A DNA stretch of 64,000 bases from Bacteroidota bacterium (GTDB taxonomy: Bacteria > Bacteroidota > Bacteroidia > Bacteroidales > Rikenellaceae): NCBI GenBank assembly GCA_015222165.1, contig JADFUS010000014.1, positions 55,922-119,921 on the forward strand, written 5' to 3'. The notes below the pieces were generated by a model that searched no databases, had not been told where the DNA came from, and saw only the letters and a list, made by a program, of their open reading frames with translations. Position numbers and translations under genes: made by a program. Of the stretch, positions 1-9,909 are shown piece after piece. Numbering within the stretch: the first letter of the stretch is position 1; each line of letters opens with the position of its first letter.

Positions 1-132
1 TATATCGACTACACAAAATGCAAATTGTGTCGTAAATGTGTGGCAGTTTGTCCTACAGGTGCTATTCAAGCGGTAAATTTCCCTATTATCCCAAAAAAAG
101 AAACAAACGAAAATGATGTTAAAGCGATTTAA
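1..132 (+). CDS. rnfB: Rnf complex iron-sulfur subunit RnfB, C-terminal end only
   Basis: The reading frame is open from the first base and stops at 132, so only the last 43 residues are seen. They contain one ferredoxin-type 4Fe-4S motif, CKLCRKCVAVCP, followed by a short charged tail. RnfB carries electrons from ferredoxin into the Rnf complex, which oxidises ferredoxin, reduces NAD and pumps Na+ or H+ across the inner membrane. Position directly before rnfC fits the Bacteroidales order B-C-D-G-E-A. The last 20 bases overlap the start of rnfC, which suggests translational coupling. The identity rests on the motif plus context, since the rest of the gene lies outside the window. Confidence 0.85.
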   Translation, partial: YIDYTKCKLCRKCVAVCPTGAIQAVNFPIIPKKETNENDVKAI

Positions 133-1444
133 AAAAGGGGGTATTCACCCTCATGATAATAAAATAACACGTGCTAAGGCTATAGAGGTTATGCCTCTTC
201 CTAAAGTTGCTGTTATTTCTATGGCTCAACATATAGGTGCTCCTGCAAGTCCAGTTGTTAAAAGAGGAGATATTGTTAAAGTTGGTCAATTAATAGGTCA
301 AGCAAAAGGCTTTATTTCAGCAAACATACACTCTTCAGTTAGTGGAACAGTAAAAAGTGTTGGTGATGCTGTAAATTCTATGGGGCTTCTTGTTCCTTCT
401 GTTACTATCACCGTAGATGGCGATGAGTGGTTAGAAACAATAGACCGTTCAGAAGAAATAGTAGAAAAATTTGATTTATCTCCAAAGGAAATAGTCAGTA
501 TAGTTGCTTCAACAGGTATAGTTGGTTTGGGTGGTGCAACATTCCCTTCAAACGTAAAACATTCTATTCCCGAAGGTAAAACAGCAAAAGCTCTTGTTGT
601 GAATGGTGTAGAGTGTGAGCCTTATCTTACGGCTGACCACAGACTTATGCTTGAACATGGTAGAGAAATTGTTGTAGCTATAAAAATTATATGTCATGCT
701 ATAGGTGTTGAAAAAGCTTATATAGGAATTGAAAATAATAAGTTAGATGCTATAGAATCAATGACTAAAGCATCTGCAGATACTCCAATTATTGAAGTTG
801 TTCCATTAAGAGTTCAATATCCTCAAGGTAGTGAAAAACAACTTATTGAGGCTACTATGGGTGCGGAAGTTCCTTCGGGAGCTCTTCCAATTCAAGTGGG
901 AGCAGTAGTTCAGAATATAGGTACTATGTATGCTATTTATCAAGCAGTACAAAAACATAAACCTCTTTTTGAGAGAGTTGTCACTGTTACTGGTAAGTCA
1001 GTTTCAGAGCCAAAAAATTTGCTTACACGTGTAGGTTCTCCAGTAAACGATATGATAGAATATTGTGGTGGTGTTCCTGAAGGTACAGCAAAAGTTATTG
1101 ACGGAGGTCCTATGATGGGTCGTTCTATGGCAAATCTTTCTGGAGTTATCAATAAAGGATCTTCGGGTATTCTTATGATGCCAGAAACAGAAACTCCTGC
1201 AAATGATGCTTCATCTTGTATTCGTTGTGGAAAATGTGTTCAAGTTTGCCCAATGGGTCTTGAGCCATATCTTTTAAATGTTCTTGCCGACAAAAGAAAT
1301 TTTGAAGAGTGTATAGAGCATAGTGCTATGGATTGTATAGAATGTGGTTCATGTTCTTTCACGTGTCCTGCACATATTCGCCTTCTCGACAATATCCGTA
1401 TTGCAAAACGTGAAGTAGGTAAGATTTTAAGAAATAGGAAATAG
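113..1444 (+). CDS. rnfC: Rnf electron transport complex subunit RnfC
   Basis: Peripheral subunit thought to bind NADH and FMN on the cytoplasmic side of the Rnf complex. The 443-residue protein has the RnfC N-terminal barrel-sandwich region (starting near GGIHPHDNK), the glycine-rich stretch GLGGATFPSNVKH typical of NADH-binding RnfC/NuoF-like domains (around residue 140), and two 4Fe-4S motifs near residues 369 (CIRCGKCVQVCP) and 408 (CIECGSCSFTCP). It overlaps rnfB by 20 bp and is followed 11 bp later by rnfD. Two ATG codons in tandem (113 and 116) could start it. Length is ordinary for the Bacteroidetes form, which lacks the long C-terminal repeats of the E. coli protein. Confidence 0.95.
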   Translation: MMLKRFKKGGIHPHDNKITRAKAIEVMPLPKVAVISMAQHIGAPASPVVKRGDIVKVGQLIGQAKGFISANIHSSVSGTVKSVGDAVNSMGLLVPSVTITVDGDEWLETIDRSEEIVEKFDLSPKEIVSIVASTGIVGLGGATFPSNVKHSIPEGKTAKALVVNGVECEPYLTADHRLMLEHGREIVVAIKIICHAIGVEKAYIGIENNKLDAIESMTKASADTPIIEVVPLRVQYPQGSEKQLIEATMGAEVPSGALPIQVGAVVQNIGTMYAIYQAVQKHKPLFERVVTVTGKSVSEPKNLLTRVGSPVNDMIEYCGGVPEGTAKVIDGGPMMGRSMANLSGVINKGSSGILMMPETETPANDASSCIRCGKCVQVCPMGLEPYLLNVLADKRNFEECIEHSAMDCIECGSCSFTCPAHIRLLDNIRIAKREVGKILRNRK

Positions 1445-1455
1445 AGAACGAGAAA

Positions 1456-2481
1456 ATGAAAAATAAATTATTAGTAGCTCCTTCGCCACATATTCATTCA
1501 GGAAATTCAACGAAGCAACTCATGCACGGTGTGTTAATAGCACTTTTGCCTGCTCTTGTTGTTTCAATAATATTTTTTGGTTGGGCGTCGCTTTATGTTA
1601 CAGCTGTTGCTGTTGCTTCATGTGTCTTTTTTGAGTGGTTTATACAAAAATTCATGCTTAAAAGACCAATATCAATTATGGATAGTTCAGCTATTCTTAC
1701 AGGTGTTCTTTTATCATTCAATTTACCAGCGACAGTTCCAGTATGGTTGGTTATTTTAGGTAGTCTTTTTGCTATTGGAGTAGCAAAAATGTCTTATGGT
1801 GGTTTAGGAAGTAATGTTTTTAATCCAGCATTGGCAGGTCGTGTATTCTTACTTATATCTTTCCCAGTATTGATGACAACCTACCCAATTCCAGAAGCAA
1901 ACGTTATGAATGTTGAGACCAAAGCGTTTCAATGTGAAACAAATATTTTATCTTTAGATGCTGTTACAGGTGCTACTCCTCTTGCTGAGGCACGTGCTAT
2001 TGTTGCACAAGGTGGAGAGTTAAACACCAATATGAATTTAGTAACAGTAAAAAATATGTTACTTGGTGTAAAAGGTGGTTCTCATGGTGAGGTTGCAGTT
2101 CTTGCACTATTATTAGGATTCGCTTATATGTTATATAAGAAAATAATTTCTTGGCATATTCCTGTGACAATACTTCTTACAATGTTCGCATTTTCGGGTA
2201 TTATATATTTTTTCGATACTGCACATTATCTACATCCATTATTCCATATCCTCACAGGAGGTGCAATGTTAGGAGCTATTTTCATGGCTACAGACTATGT
2301 AACTTCTCCTATGACACATTTAGGTATGATTATTTATGCTGTAATGATTGGTGTAATAACTATCCTTATTAGAACTTGGGGCGGTTATCCAGAAGGAATG
2401 TCTTTTGCTATTCTACTTATGAATGCTGCGACTCCTCTATTAAATAAAGTTAAACCTGTTAAATTTGGTAATAAAAAATAA
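1456..2481 (+). CDS. rnfD: Rnf electron transport complex membrane subunit RnfD
   Basis: Integral membrane flavoprotein of the Rnf pump, homologous to NqrB. The 341-residue sequence is almost entirely hydrophobic helices. It contains the flavinylation region, where the segment LSLDAVTGATPLAEA (about residue 170) has the S/T-GAT motif that receives covalent FMN in this family, and the conserved pieces GGLGSNVFNPALAGR and DYVTSPMTHLG. It begins 11 bp after rnfC; rnfG begins at an ATG one base beyond its stop. Confidence 0.95.
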   Translation: MKNKLLVAPSPHIHSGNSTKQLMHGVLIALLPALVVSIIFFGWASLYVTAVAVASCVFFEWFIQKFMLKRPISIMDSSAILTGVLLSFNLPATVPVWLVILGSLFAIGVAKMSYGGLGSNVFNPALAGRVFLLISFPVLMTTYPIPEANVMNVETKAFQCETNILSLDAVTGATPLAEARAIVAQGGELNTNMNLVTVKNMLLGVKGGSHGEVAVLALLLGFAYMLYKKIISWHIPVTILLTMFAFSGIIYFFDTAHYLHPLFHILTGGAMLGAIFMATDYVTSPMTHLGMIIYAVMIGVITILIRTWGGYPEGMSFAILLMNAATPLLNKVKPVKFGNKK

Positions 2482-2482
2482 T

Positions 2483-3151
2483 ATGAAGTCATCACTTAAA
2501 AATATGGTTGTTGTTTTAGCAACAATAACTACTGTAACATCTTTTGCTGTAGGCTATGTATATAAAATTACTAAAGAGCCAATACGTAAATCTAAAGTAC
2601 AGAAAACAAAATCAGCTCTCGAAGAGGTGCTTCCTTCTTTCGAAACACTTTCAGAACCTCAGAAACTTATGGTTTATGATACAGATGCAGAAAATATAAT
2701 TATCTATAAAGCTACAGATGCTAACGATGCTTATGTTGGTTGTGCTGTTGAGTCATATTCAAATAATGGTTATGGCGGGACAATTCGTCTTGTAGTTGGT
2801 TTTGATGTAAATAATAGTATTAATAAAATCGCTGTTGTTGGACATTCAGAAACTCCAGGTCTAGGTGCTAAAATTACAGAGACAGAATCTCCTTTTATAG
2901 TTCAATTCCAAGGTAAAAATCCAAATGAATTTAAGTTAAGTGTTAAGCCTGATGGTGGAGATGTAGATGCAATTACAGCATCAACAATTTCTTCTCGTGC
3001 TTATACTGACGCTGTGAAAAGAGCTTTCGAAGGTGTGAAAAAAAGTCTTGGTGAAGAGGTTGATGCTGTAGGTTCTGCAACATCACAATATACAAAAGCA
3101 GAAGCTACTCAAGACGCAGATAATAATCAAAAAACTGATGATAATGAATAA
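2483..3151 (+). CDS. rnfG: Rnf electron transport complex subunit RnfG
   Basis: Single-pass membrane protein with a periplasmic FMN-binding domain, related to NqrC. An N-terminal transmembrane helix (MVVVLATITTVTSFAVGYVY) is followed by the FMN domain. The covalent attachment motif is DAITASTISS around residue 165, a variant of D(A/G)xTGAT(S/T). The tail of about 30 residues is rich in Asp, Asn and Gln. I chose the ATG at 2483; an in-frame TTG at 2465 would lie inside rnfD. The 3' end overlaps rnfE by about 14 bp. Confidence 0.92.
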   Translation: MKSSLKNMVVVLATITTVTSFAVGYVYKITKEPIRKSKVQKTKSALEEVLPSFETLSEPQKLMVYDTDAENIIIYKATDANDAYVGCAVESYSNNGYGGTIRLVVGFDVNNSINKIAVVGHSETPGLGAKITETESPFIVQFQGKNPNEFKLSVKPDGGDVDAITASTISSRAYTDAVKRAFEGVKKSLGEEVDAVGSATSQYTKAEATQDADNNQKTDDNE

Positions 3152-3731
3152 GATACAGATTTTTTCAAAGGGTTTGATTAAAGAAAATCCTACGTTTGTG
3201 CTATTGTTGGGTATGTGTCCAACTCTTGGTACAACATCTACAGCAATAAACGGTATGAGTATGGGTGCAGCAACAATGTTTGTGCTTGTCATGTCTAATA
3301 TTGCTATTTCACTTATTAAAAATATAATACCTGACAAAGTACGTATTCCAGCGTTTATCGTTGTCATAGCGTCTTTCGTTACGGTTGTTCAACTATGTAT
3401 GCAGGCTTATGTTCCAGCTCTTTATGAAACATTAGGAGTTTTTATTCCTCTTATTGTTGTAAACTGTATTATTCTTGGTCGTGCTGAGGCTTTTGCTTCA
3501 AAAAATGGAATTTTCGCTTCTGCACTTGATGGTCTTGGAATAGGTTTAGGGTTCACATTATCATTGACACTTATCGGTGCTGTCAGAGAGTTATTATCAT
3601 CAAATTCAATTTTTGATTATACTTTCGAATTTCTTCCAGGTAATGGTGTTTTATTGTTTGCCTTAGCTCCAGGTGCTTTTATAGTGTTAAGTTACCTTCT
3701 TGTATTGTTTAACAAATATTTAAAAAAATAG
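3138..3731 (+). CDS. rnfE: Rnf electron transport complex membrane subunit RnfE
   Basis: Six-helix inner-membrane subunit of the Rnf pump, homologous to NqrD. The motif GLIKENPTFVLLLGMCPTLGTT near the N terminus carries the conserved Cys thought to ligate the intramembrane iron centre shared with RnfA. The segment VVNCIILGRAEAFASKNG is also family-typical. The start is either ATG 3138 or ATG 3144; both overlap the end of rnfG. RnfA follows 7 bp after the stop. Confidence 0.94.
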   Translation: MIMNKIQIFSKGLIKENPTFVLLLGMCPTLGTTSTAINGMSMGAATMFVLVMSNIAISLIKNIIPDKVRIPAFIVVIASFVTVVQLCMQAYVPALYETLGVFIPLIVVNCIILGRAEAFASKNGIFASALDGLGIGLGFTLSLTLIGAVRELLSSNSIFDYTFEFLPGNGVLLFALAPGAFIVLSYLLVLFNKYLKK

Positions 3732-3738
3732 ATAGGTC

Positions 3739-4311
3739 ATGGGATATATGGAAATAATAATAGGTTCGATATTCGTAAATAATATTGTCCTATCTCGCTT
3801 TTTGGGTATTTGCCCATTTTTAGGCGTTTCAAATAAAGTTTCTACATCACTCGGCATGGGTGGAGCTGTAATTTTTGTTATGGCTTTATCTTCAGTTTTC
3901 GTGTGGTTAATTCAAGATTTAGTTCTTATTCCTCTAGGTATAGAGTATATGCAAACTATAACTTTTATTCTTGTTATAGCAATGCTTGTTCAGATGGTTG
4001 AGATAATACTAAAAAAATTGAGTCCTTCGTTATATCAGGCTCTTGGTATTTTTCTTCCACTTATAACAACAAACTGTGCAGTGCTTGGGGTAGCACTTAT
4101 TCTTGTTCAAAATGAATTTACACTTCTTCAAAGTATTGCTTTTGCAACTGCTAATGCTATAGGTTTTACTATTGCTTTAGTTTTGTTTGCAGGTCTAAGA
4201 GAGCGTATTGAGCTTTCAAATGCACCTACAGCAATGAAAGGAGTACCAGTATCTATTCTTACAGCTGGACTATTGGCGATGGCGTTTATGGGATTTGCGG
4301 GGTTAGTCTAA
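3739..4311 (+). CDS. rnfA: Rnf electron transport complex membrane subunit RnfA
   Basis: Six-helix membrane subunit homologous to NqrE and pseudo-symmetric with RnfE. It shows the family motifs VNNIVLSRFLGICPFLGVS (Cys near residue 25) and LITTNCAVLGVAL (Cys near residue 110), positions that in the family ligate an iron centre within the membrane. It is the last gene of the rnf set. The next gene, a MarC homologue, starts only 13 bp later, so the transcript probably continues. Confidence 0.95.
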   Translation: MGYMEIIIGSIFVNNIVLSRFLGICPFLGVSNKVSTSLGMGGAVIFVMALSSVFVWLIQDLVLIPLGIEYMQTITFILVIAMLVQMVEIILKKLSPSLYQALGIFLPLITTNCAVLGVALILVQNEFTLLQSIAFATANAIGFTIALVLFAGLRERIELSNAPTAMKGVPVSILTAGLLAMAFMGFAGLV

Positions 4312-4324
4312 TTTAAAAATAAAT

Positions 4325-4954
4325 ATGTTTGCGAAAGAGCTTTTTACATTTGGTATGTTAGTGGTTACTTCATACCTTACACTTATTAATCCTTTTGGCG
4401 TTATGCCAATTTATTTAACAGCTACGGCGGATTTAGATGTTAAAGCTAGAGAGAAGACAGCTAAAAAAGCGACACTTATAGCATTTATTATAATGCTTGT
4501 TTTTGCTTTTTCAGGTCAATTGTTATTTAAATTTTTTGGAATATCAGTTGGTGGATTTAAAATTGCGGGAGGTATAATTTTCCTACTTATGGGTATGGAT
4601 ATGCTTCAAGCAAGGTTATCAAGAACAAAAGTTAAAGATTCAGAGGTTAAAACATATGTAAATGATGTTTCTATAACACCTTTAGCGATTCCATTATTGT
4701 CGGGACCAGGTGCATTAACAAACTCTATTATTCTCATGCAAGAGGCTACGACAATTGAGATGAAAATAGTTTTTGTTATAGGATTGGCTTTAACTATGGC
4801 GTTGACTTGTCTTATTCTTATTTCTGCTTCAAAACTAATAAAAATTATTGGCGAAACAGGAATGAATGTTATGATGAGACTTATGGGAATGATTGTTATG
4901 GTTATTGCTGTAGAGTTCTTTACAAGTGGAGTAAAAGATATTTTTAATCTTTAA
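4325..4954 (+). CDS. MarC-family integral membrane protein
   Basis: A 209-residue membrane protein with about six hydrophobic helices. The sequences LTLINPFGVMPIYLT near the N terminus and ITPLAIPLLSGPGALTN in the middle are the hallmark NPFG and PLLxGPG motifs of the MarC (UPF0056) family. No transport substrate is firmly established for the family, and the historic multiple-antibiotic-resistance name is misleading. It lies 13 bp after rnfA and 8 bp before the large TPR gene, so co-transcription with both is likely. Confidence 0.9.
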   Translation: MFAKELFTFGMLVVTSYLTLINPFGVMPIYLTATADLDVKAREKTAKKATLIAFIIMLVFAFSGQLLFKFFGISVGGFKIAGGIIFLLMGMDMLQARLSRTKVKDSEVKTYVNDVSITPLAIPLLSGPGALTNSIILMQEATTIEMKIVFVIGLALTMALTCLILISASKLIKIIGETGMNVMMRLMGMIVMVIAVEFFTSGVKDIFNL

Positions 4955-4962
4955 TAAAGAGT

Positions 4963-7900
4963 ATGAAAATAAAAAGTTTTATATTTATTGTTGTTATGTC
5001 TGTTGTCCCTATGTTGGCACAGGCGCAACGAGAATTTCAACAAGTTTATGTTGAGGAAGAAAGTGTTGTGTTACAACAATACTATAAAGGTTGTGAATTA
5101 TATCGTAAACAGATGTATGCTGCATCAATAATGCAACTGCAACAAATCTTGCCCGATATAACAAAACCTATACAGAAAGAGAGAGCAACTTTTTATATTG
5201 CACATTCTCGTTCTATTCTTCAACAGCAATATGCGAATGATATTCTTAAAGATTATATCTCGCAAACAACAAATAAAATATATAAAACTTTAGCAGAAGT
5301 TATAATGATGGACAACTATCTGCTTATGGGTGACCTTCCAGAAACACGAAATATGCTTGATGTTATAGATAGCAAATTTCTTTATTCTGAGAGTCAACCT
5401 ACTTACAGTTATATCAAAGCTTACGTGTCGCTTATCGATAAAAATATCGATGAGGCACGTGGGCTTTTTATTAATGTCTCACAAATAGAGTGTTCACATA
5501 AATTTGATGCAATTTATTATTTAGGTTATATAGCTTATCTAAATAAAGATTATGATTATGCTTTAAAAAACTTTAATATAGTTTTAAAAGAGGGTGGTCC
5601 ATACGAAAAAGCTAATGCTTATATTGCACAAATAAAATTTGCTCAAGGAGACTATGCTTACGTTATAAGTAATCAAGATAAATTATTGACGTATACCGCC
5701 GATAAACTTCTTTTTTCAGAGGTAAATAGAATGATAGCTTGTTCTTATTATAATTCTAAGGATTATGTAAGCACAATAGATTTTATGGAACGTTTTAAAA
5801 ATGCTAATGGCAAAATGGGACGTTCGGAATATTATATATTGGGTTATAGCTATTACATTATGAACAACTATTCTAAGGCAATAGATCAGTTTGTGAATAT
5901 CTTAGATGGTAATAACAAAGTTGTTCAGAATGCATATTATCTTCTTGGAGATTCTTATATTAAAACGCAGAATAAAACTGGAGCGATGACAGCTTTTGGT
6001 ATGGCTTCGGATATGAATTTTGATGCCGAAGTAACCGAAGATGCTCTTTACAATTATGCAAAATTAACTTACGAAATAACAGAGAGCACTTTATACACAA
6101 ATAAAATAGATGTTTTATTAAAATTCTATCAGAAATATCCAGAATCAAAACATAGAGATGAAATAAGTGGTTATCTTTTAAATCTATATCTTAATGGTGG
6201 AGATGTCGATTCTGCTGTGATTATTGCTAGAAGAGTAAAAAATCCTAGCGTAGAAGTTCGTAAAGCTCTTCAACGTACCTACTATGATAAAGGTATTCAA
6301 TATTTCAAAGCTAAACAATTTGATTCAGCAATAGATATGTTTAAAACATCAATGACTTATGGTGTTACACCAAGATATAGTGCTTTATCACTGTTTTGGA
6401 TAGCAGAATCTCATGCTGGAAAAGGTGAATTTAATAATGATGTTGCGTGGATGTACAAAAAATATCAGGCAAAATCATCAAGTAGTGTTTTAGAGTGGCA
6501 AATGTCAAATTATTCTATTGGTTATCAATATTTTAATTCGCAACAATGGGGTTACGCTATTACATGGTTCGATAAATTTATAAAAACTTATAACGGCGAA
6601 GGTAACTATATTTCTGATGCCTATGCTCGTATTGGCGATTCATGGCTTGCTCGTTCTGATTATCGTAGAGCTAAGAATAATTATAAAAAATCATTGTCTT
6701 TATCCAAAAATGATCAAGTAGAATATCAACTTGCTATGACTTACGGTATGGCAAAAGATAACGCTTCAAAAATATCATTATTGAAACGTATTGTTGGTGA
6801 AGAAAAATCGCAATATTTTGAAAAAGCAATAATGGAACTTGCTTCGACATTCTTAAAAATGAATAATTTTATTGATGCGAAGAAAGATTTGATATATATG
6901 TTAAATAAGTGTCCAGATTCTCCTTATTATTCTAAAGCACTGTTACAATTAGCTGTTGTTGAGGTTAATAACGGTAAAACTGACGATGCTGTAGAACTTT
7001 ATAAACGTGTAGCTAAAGAATTTCCTCTTTCCGAAGAAGCAAAAGGTGCTCATATAGCTTTAAAAAGTATATATGTTTCTAAAGGTAATATTCAGCAATA
7101 TTTTGATTTCTTGAAAAGTATAGGTAAAATGTCACTTGTAAATGAAGATGACAAGGAGAAACTTACTTTTGAAGTCGTTCAGGGATTTTATACAAAAAGT
7201 AATTTTAATAAAACAGTAAGTGAGGGTCTAGCATATATCAATTTATATCCAAGTGGTCAGCATGATGTAGATATTCTATATTATCTAGCCGACTCTTATT
7301 TACGATTAGGAAAAGCTGAAAAAGCACTTAAATATTTTGAAGATGTTTCGAAAATGCCTCAAAATCAATATACTGTTGCTTCTAACCTTGAACTTTCAAA
7401 AATATATTCGAAAGATAAAAAATATATAGATGCTTATAATTCATTAACTTCGGTTATAAAATATTCTACAGATGTTTATGAAAAACGTGATGCTTTAGAA
7501 AATCAAATGTCATTATCTATTTTATCAAAAGATTCTGTCATAATTAGAAAATCTTACAGAGCAATTTTATCGGCTAAAGATATATCTAAAGAGATTCTTA
7601 GCGAGGCGTGGTTTGTTTCGGCTGAAGATTTGTTTGAAGAGGGTAAATATAATAAAGCTATAAAATCATTTGAGAATGTAAATCTTTCTATGCAAAGCGA
7701 AACAGCTGTGAGAGCAAAATATATGGTGGCTTTGTCTTATTTCAATTTGAAAAAATATGATAAGGTTGAAAGTTGCGTTATGAAGCTTGCATCAAAAGAT
7801 ACTCCTCATCAATATTGGATAGCTAAAGGTTTTATTTTACTTGGTGATACATATCTTAAACGAAATGATAAGTTCCAAGCGAAAGCTACATACAAGAGTG

Positions 7901-7977
7901 TCTCTGAAGGATATGACAATGATGCAGATGGAATAAAAGAGCTTGCAACTCAAAAATTAAAAGACTTATTAAAATAG
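4963..7977 (+). CDS. Large periplasmic tetratricopeptide-repeat protein
   Basis: A 1004-residue protein with a clear Sec signal peptide (hydrophobic core FIFIVVMSVVPMLAQAQ) and otherwise almost wholly alpha-helical TPR-type repeats, for example AIYYLGYIAYLNKDYDYALKNF and AYYLLGDSYIKTQNKTGAMTAF. No catalytic domain is visible. TPR solenoids of this kind act as scaffolds in the periplasm or at the inner face of the outer membrane. The stop codon is followed six bases later by the ATG of an outer-membrane barrel gene, so the two are probably translated together and may form one complex. The exact role is unknown to me. Confidence 0.8.
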   Translation: MKIKSFIFIVVMSVVPMLAQAQREFQQVYVEEESVVLQQYYKGCELYRKQMYAASIMQLQQILPDITKPIQKERATFYIAHSRSILQQQYANDILKDYISQTTNKIYKTLAEVIMMDNYLLMGDLPETRNMLDVIDSKFLYSESQPTYSYIKAYVSLIDKNIDEARGLFINVSQIECSHKFDAIYYLGYIAYLNKDYDYALKNFNIVLKEGGPYEKANAYIAQIKFAQGDYAYVISNQDKLLTYTADKLLFSEVNRMIACSYYNSKDYVSTIDFMERFKNANGKMGRSEYYILGYSYYIMNNYSKAIDQFVNILDGNNKVVQNAYYLLGDSYIKTQNKTGAMTAFGMASDMNFDAEVTEDALYNYAKLTYEITESTLYTNKIDVLLKFYQKYPESKHRDEISGYLLNLYLNGGDVDSAVIIARRVKNPSVEVRKALQRTYYDKGIQYFKAKQFDSAIDMFKTSMTYGVTPRYSALSLFWIAESHAGKGEFNNDVAWMYKKYQAKSSSSVLEWQMSNYSIGYQYFNSQQWGYAITWFDKFIKTYNGEGNYISDAYARIGDSWLARSDYRRAKNNYKKSLSLSKNDQVEYQLAMTYGMAKDNASKISLLKRIVGEEKSQYFEKAIMELASTFLKMNNFIDAKKDLIYMLNKCPDSPYYSKALLQLAVVEVNNGKTDDAVELYKRVAKEFPLSEEAKGAHIALKSIYVSKGNIQQYFDFLKSIGKMSLVNEDDKEKLTFEVVQGFYTKSNFNKTVSEGLAYINLYPSGQHDVDILYYLADSYLRLGKAEKALKYFEDVSKMPQNQYTVASNLELSKIYSKDKKYIDAYNSLTSVIKYSTDVYEKRDALENQMSLSILSKDSVIIRKSYRAILSAKDISKEILSEAWFVSAEDLFEEGKYNKAIKSFENVNLSMQSETAVRAKYMVALSYFNLKKYDKVESCVMKLASKDTPHQYWIAKGFILLGDTYLKRNDKFQAKATYKSVSEGYDNDADGIKELATQKLKDLLK

Positions 7978-7983
7978 TTGAAG

Positions 7984-9774
7984 ATGAGAAATATATCAAA
8001 AAATATAGTTTTAGTTATATTGATGCTCTCTTGTTATGTTGCCGAGGCACAAGAGAAGAAGAGTGTTGTTACTCAGAATGTTAATGTAGTGAAAAACTAT
8101 GTTCCAATAGTAGGGAAAGCAACTAAAATGAATTTTAATCCATTAGATGAAGCTCCTATAAATATAGATTTATCGGCTTTGAACTATAATATACTTTATC
8201 GTTCAGAACCTTATATGCCATCTATAAATTCACTCTCTATTCCTCATTATGAAAGATCTTCTTTCTATGACTTATATAGTGGATATGCAGATTTGATGTT
8301 AGGTCTTCCTTTGCAATCTCGAGCTAATGTTTTTTATACTACAAAAACTAAAAGAGATGTTATCATGGGTGCTAGTTTTTCAAATGATGGCTATTATGGT
8401 AAAATAAAAAATGATTATGGTGAAAAAACATCTGGCTTAAATGTTAGTAACTCTATTTCTGCTATGTTAAAATATAGAGTAAATAGGCTAGAGATTGATT
8501 TAGACGCTATGTTTAAATATCATAATTTAAATCGTTATGGATATTCTAAACCTTTTGGACAAGAATTTTCAAAAGTGCAATATGAAGATTTACAATCATC
8601 TTTAAATAAATGGTATCTTAGAGGTTATGCAAATATATCTATCGGAGTTCCTCAAAGTGAAGAGACTCTCTTTAGTGGTAAATTCAGAGGTTTTTTCTCA
8701 TTTATAGAAGATTCAGAAAAATATAAAGAGAGAATAACTCATGCATCAATAGATATATCTTCTCGTTTATTAAAAGAACATCATCGTATATTTTTAGATT
8801 ATGAATATATGATTCTTATAGCAGGGAAAACTATGGTGAAAATGTCACCAATAAATAATCCTTCACATGGTTTAAATGAGAGTAGTACTCTTCCAGAGGC
8901 TGAAATTGGAGATAGAATAAAAAATTATAGTACTATGTTTATAAATCCAATGTATCAATTTACATATGATGTTTTGGATATTAAATTAGGTGCAAAAATG
9001 GTTTTTGGAGTTGGTAATAAATGGTATGGTCAGAAAAAGGGTAATATTAATCCAGTTTTAAAAGTTCAAGCTCAACTGCTTAAAGGAGCAATTGTACCTT
9101 ATTTTGATTTAGATGGTCAATATGAATATAATAACTATTATAATTTAAGCCAGAAAAATCCTTTTGTAGAAAATGGGCTTACAGCTCCAAATACAAATAC
9201 TAACTCATTGAGTATAGGTTTTAAAGGTAGTGTATTATCTAAGTTACTATATAATATTCATGTGGGTGGTGAAATGAAAAAAGATATGGTTACTTTCGTA
9301 AATAACAAGTACGGAAATACTTTCGTTACAGCTGTTTCTGATTATAATAATTTTATTTGTGGTGCTGAATTTGAATATAGCATTATTCCCCAATTTTCTT
9401 TAGGAGGTGCATATTTATATACAAAATATGAAGATAAAAAAGCACAAGAAAGAGAAAATCAAGTCTTTGGATTACCTGCACATAAAGTAAACTTTAGAGC
9501 ACAATATAAATATAGAAAGAAGTTTGTTGCACTTTTAAATGTAGATTTCCAATCAAAAAGAGATGGAGCAACATTATATGATGATCAAACAGTTTTGTCT
9601 TTTAATGAGATGCCTTCATGTGCAGATGTTTCGTTACATGGTTTCTATCATTTTAACAATCGTATAGGTTTTAAGGGTGAATTGAATAACATTTTTAATC
9701 AAAAGCTGTATAAATATAATTATTATCAAGGTATTGGCTTTAATATTCTATTGGGAGTATCTTATAAATTTTAA
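7984..9774 (+). CDS. Plug-less TonB-receptor-like outer-membrane beta-barrel protein
   Basis: About 596 residues: a signal peptide ending near EAQ, then long runs of alternating hydrophobic and polar residues typical of beta strands. The last residues (GIGFNILLGVSYKF) end in an aromatic, as outer-membrane barrel proteins do. The C-terminal part (LNNIFNQKLYKYNYYQ) resembles TonB-dependent receptors, but there is no TonB box or plug domain. The ATG at 7984 is preferred over the TTG at 7978. It directly follows the large TPR gene, with which it likely forms a unit. Substrate unknown. The gene ends without a clear terminator; a promoter for the next gene follows. Confidence 0.7.
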   Translation: MRNISKNIVLVILMLSCYVAEAQEKKSVVTQNVNVVKNYVPIVGKATKMNFNPLDEAPINIDLSALNYNILYRSEPYMPSINSLSIPHYERSSFYDLYSGYADLMLGLPLQSRANVFYTTKTKRDVIMGASFSNDGYYGKIKNDYGEKTSGLNVSNSISAMLKYRVNRLEIDLDAMFKYHNLNRYGYSKPFGQEFSKVQYEDLQSSLNKWYLRGYANISIGVPQSEETLFSGKFRGFFSFIEDSEKYKERITHASIDISSRLLKEHHRIFLDYEYMILIAGKTMVKMSPINNPSHGLNESSTLPEAEIGDRIKNYSTMFINPMYQFTYDVLDIKLGAKMVFGVGNKWYGQKKGNINPVLKVQAQLLKGAIVPYFDLDGQYEYNNYYNLSQKNPFVENGLTAPNTNTNSLSIGFKGSVLSKLLYNIHVGGEMKKDMVTFVNNKYGNTFVTAVSDYNNFICGAEFEYSIIPQFSLGGAYLYTKYEDKKAQERENQVFGLPAHKVNFRAQYKYRKKFVALLNVDFQSKRDGATLYDDQTVLSFNEMPSCADVSLHGFYHFNNRIGFKGELNNIFNQKLYKYNYYQGIGFNILLGVSYKF

Positions 9775-9860
9775 AAATATCAAATTGATGTTTTTTTGTG
9801 TGTAAAAAAGATCTTTTCGTGTAAAAATAGGATTTTATTTGTATATTTAAAATAATTCTG

Positions 9861-9868
9861 TATCTTTA
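9861..9868 (+). promoter_or_regulatory. Probable -7 promoter box (TATCTTTA)
   Basis: TATCTTTA matches the Bacteroidota TAnnTTTG element at seven of eight positions and lies 41 bp before the next start codon, in a 135 bp gap. No convincing -33 TTTG is placed at the right distance. Confidence 0.45.
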
Positions 9869-9909
9869 CGCGTCGATGTTTTGTCAATAATAATGAAAAT
9901 ATATATAAT

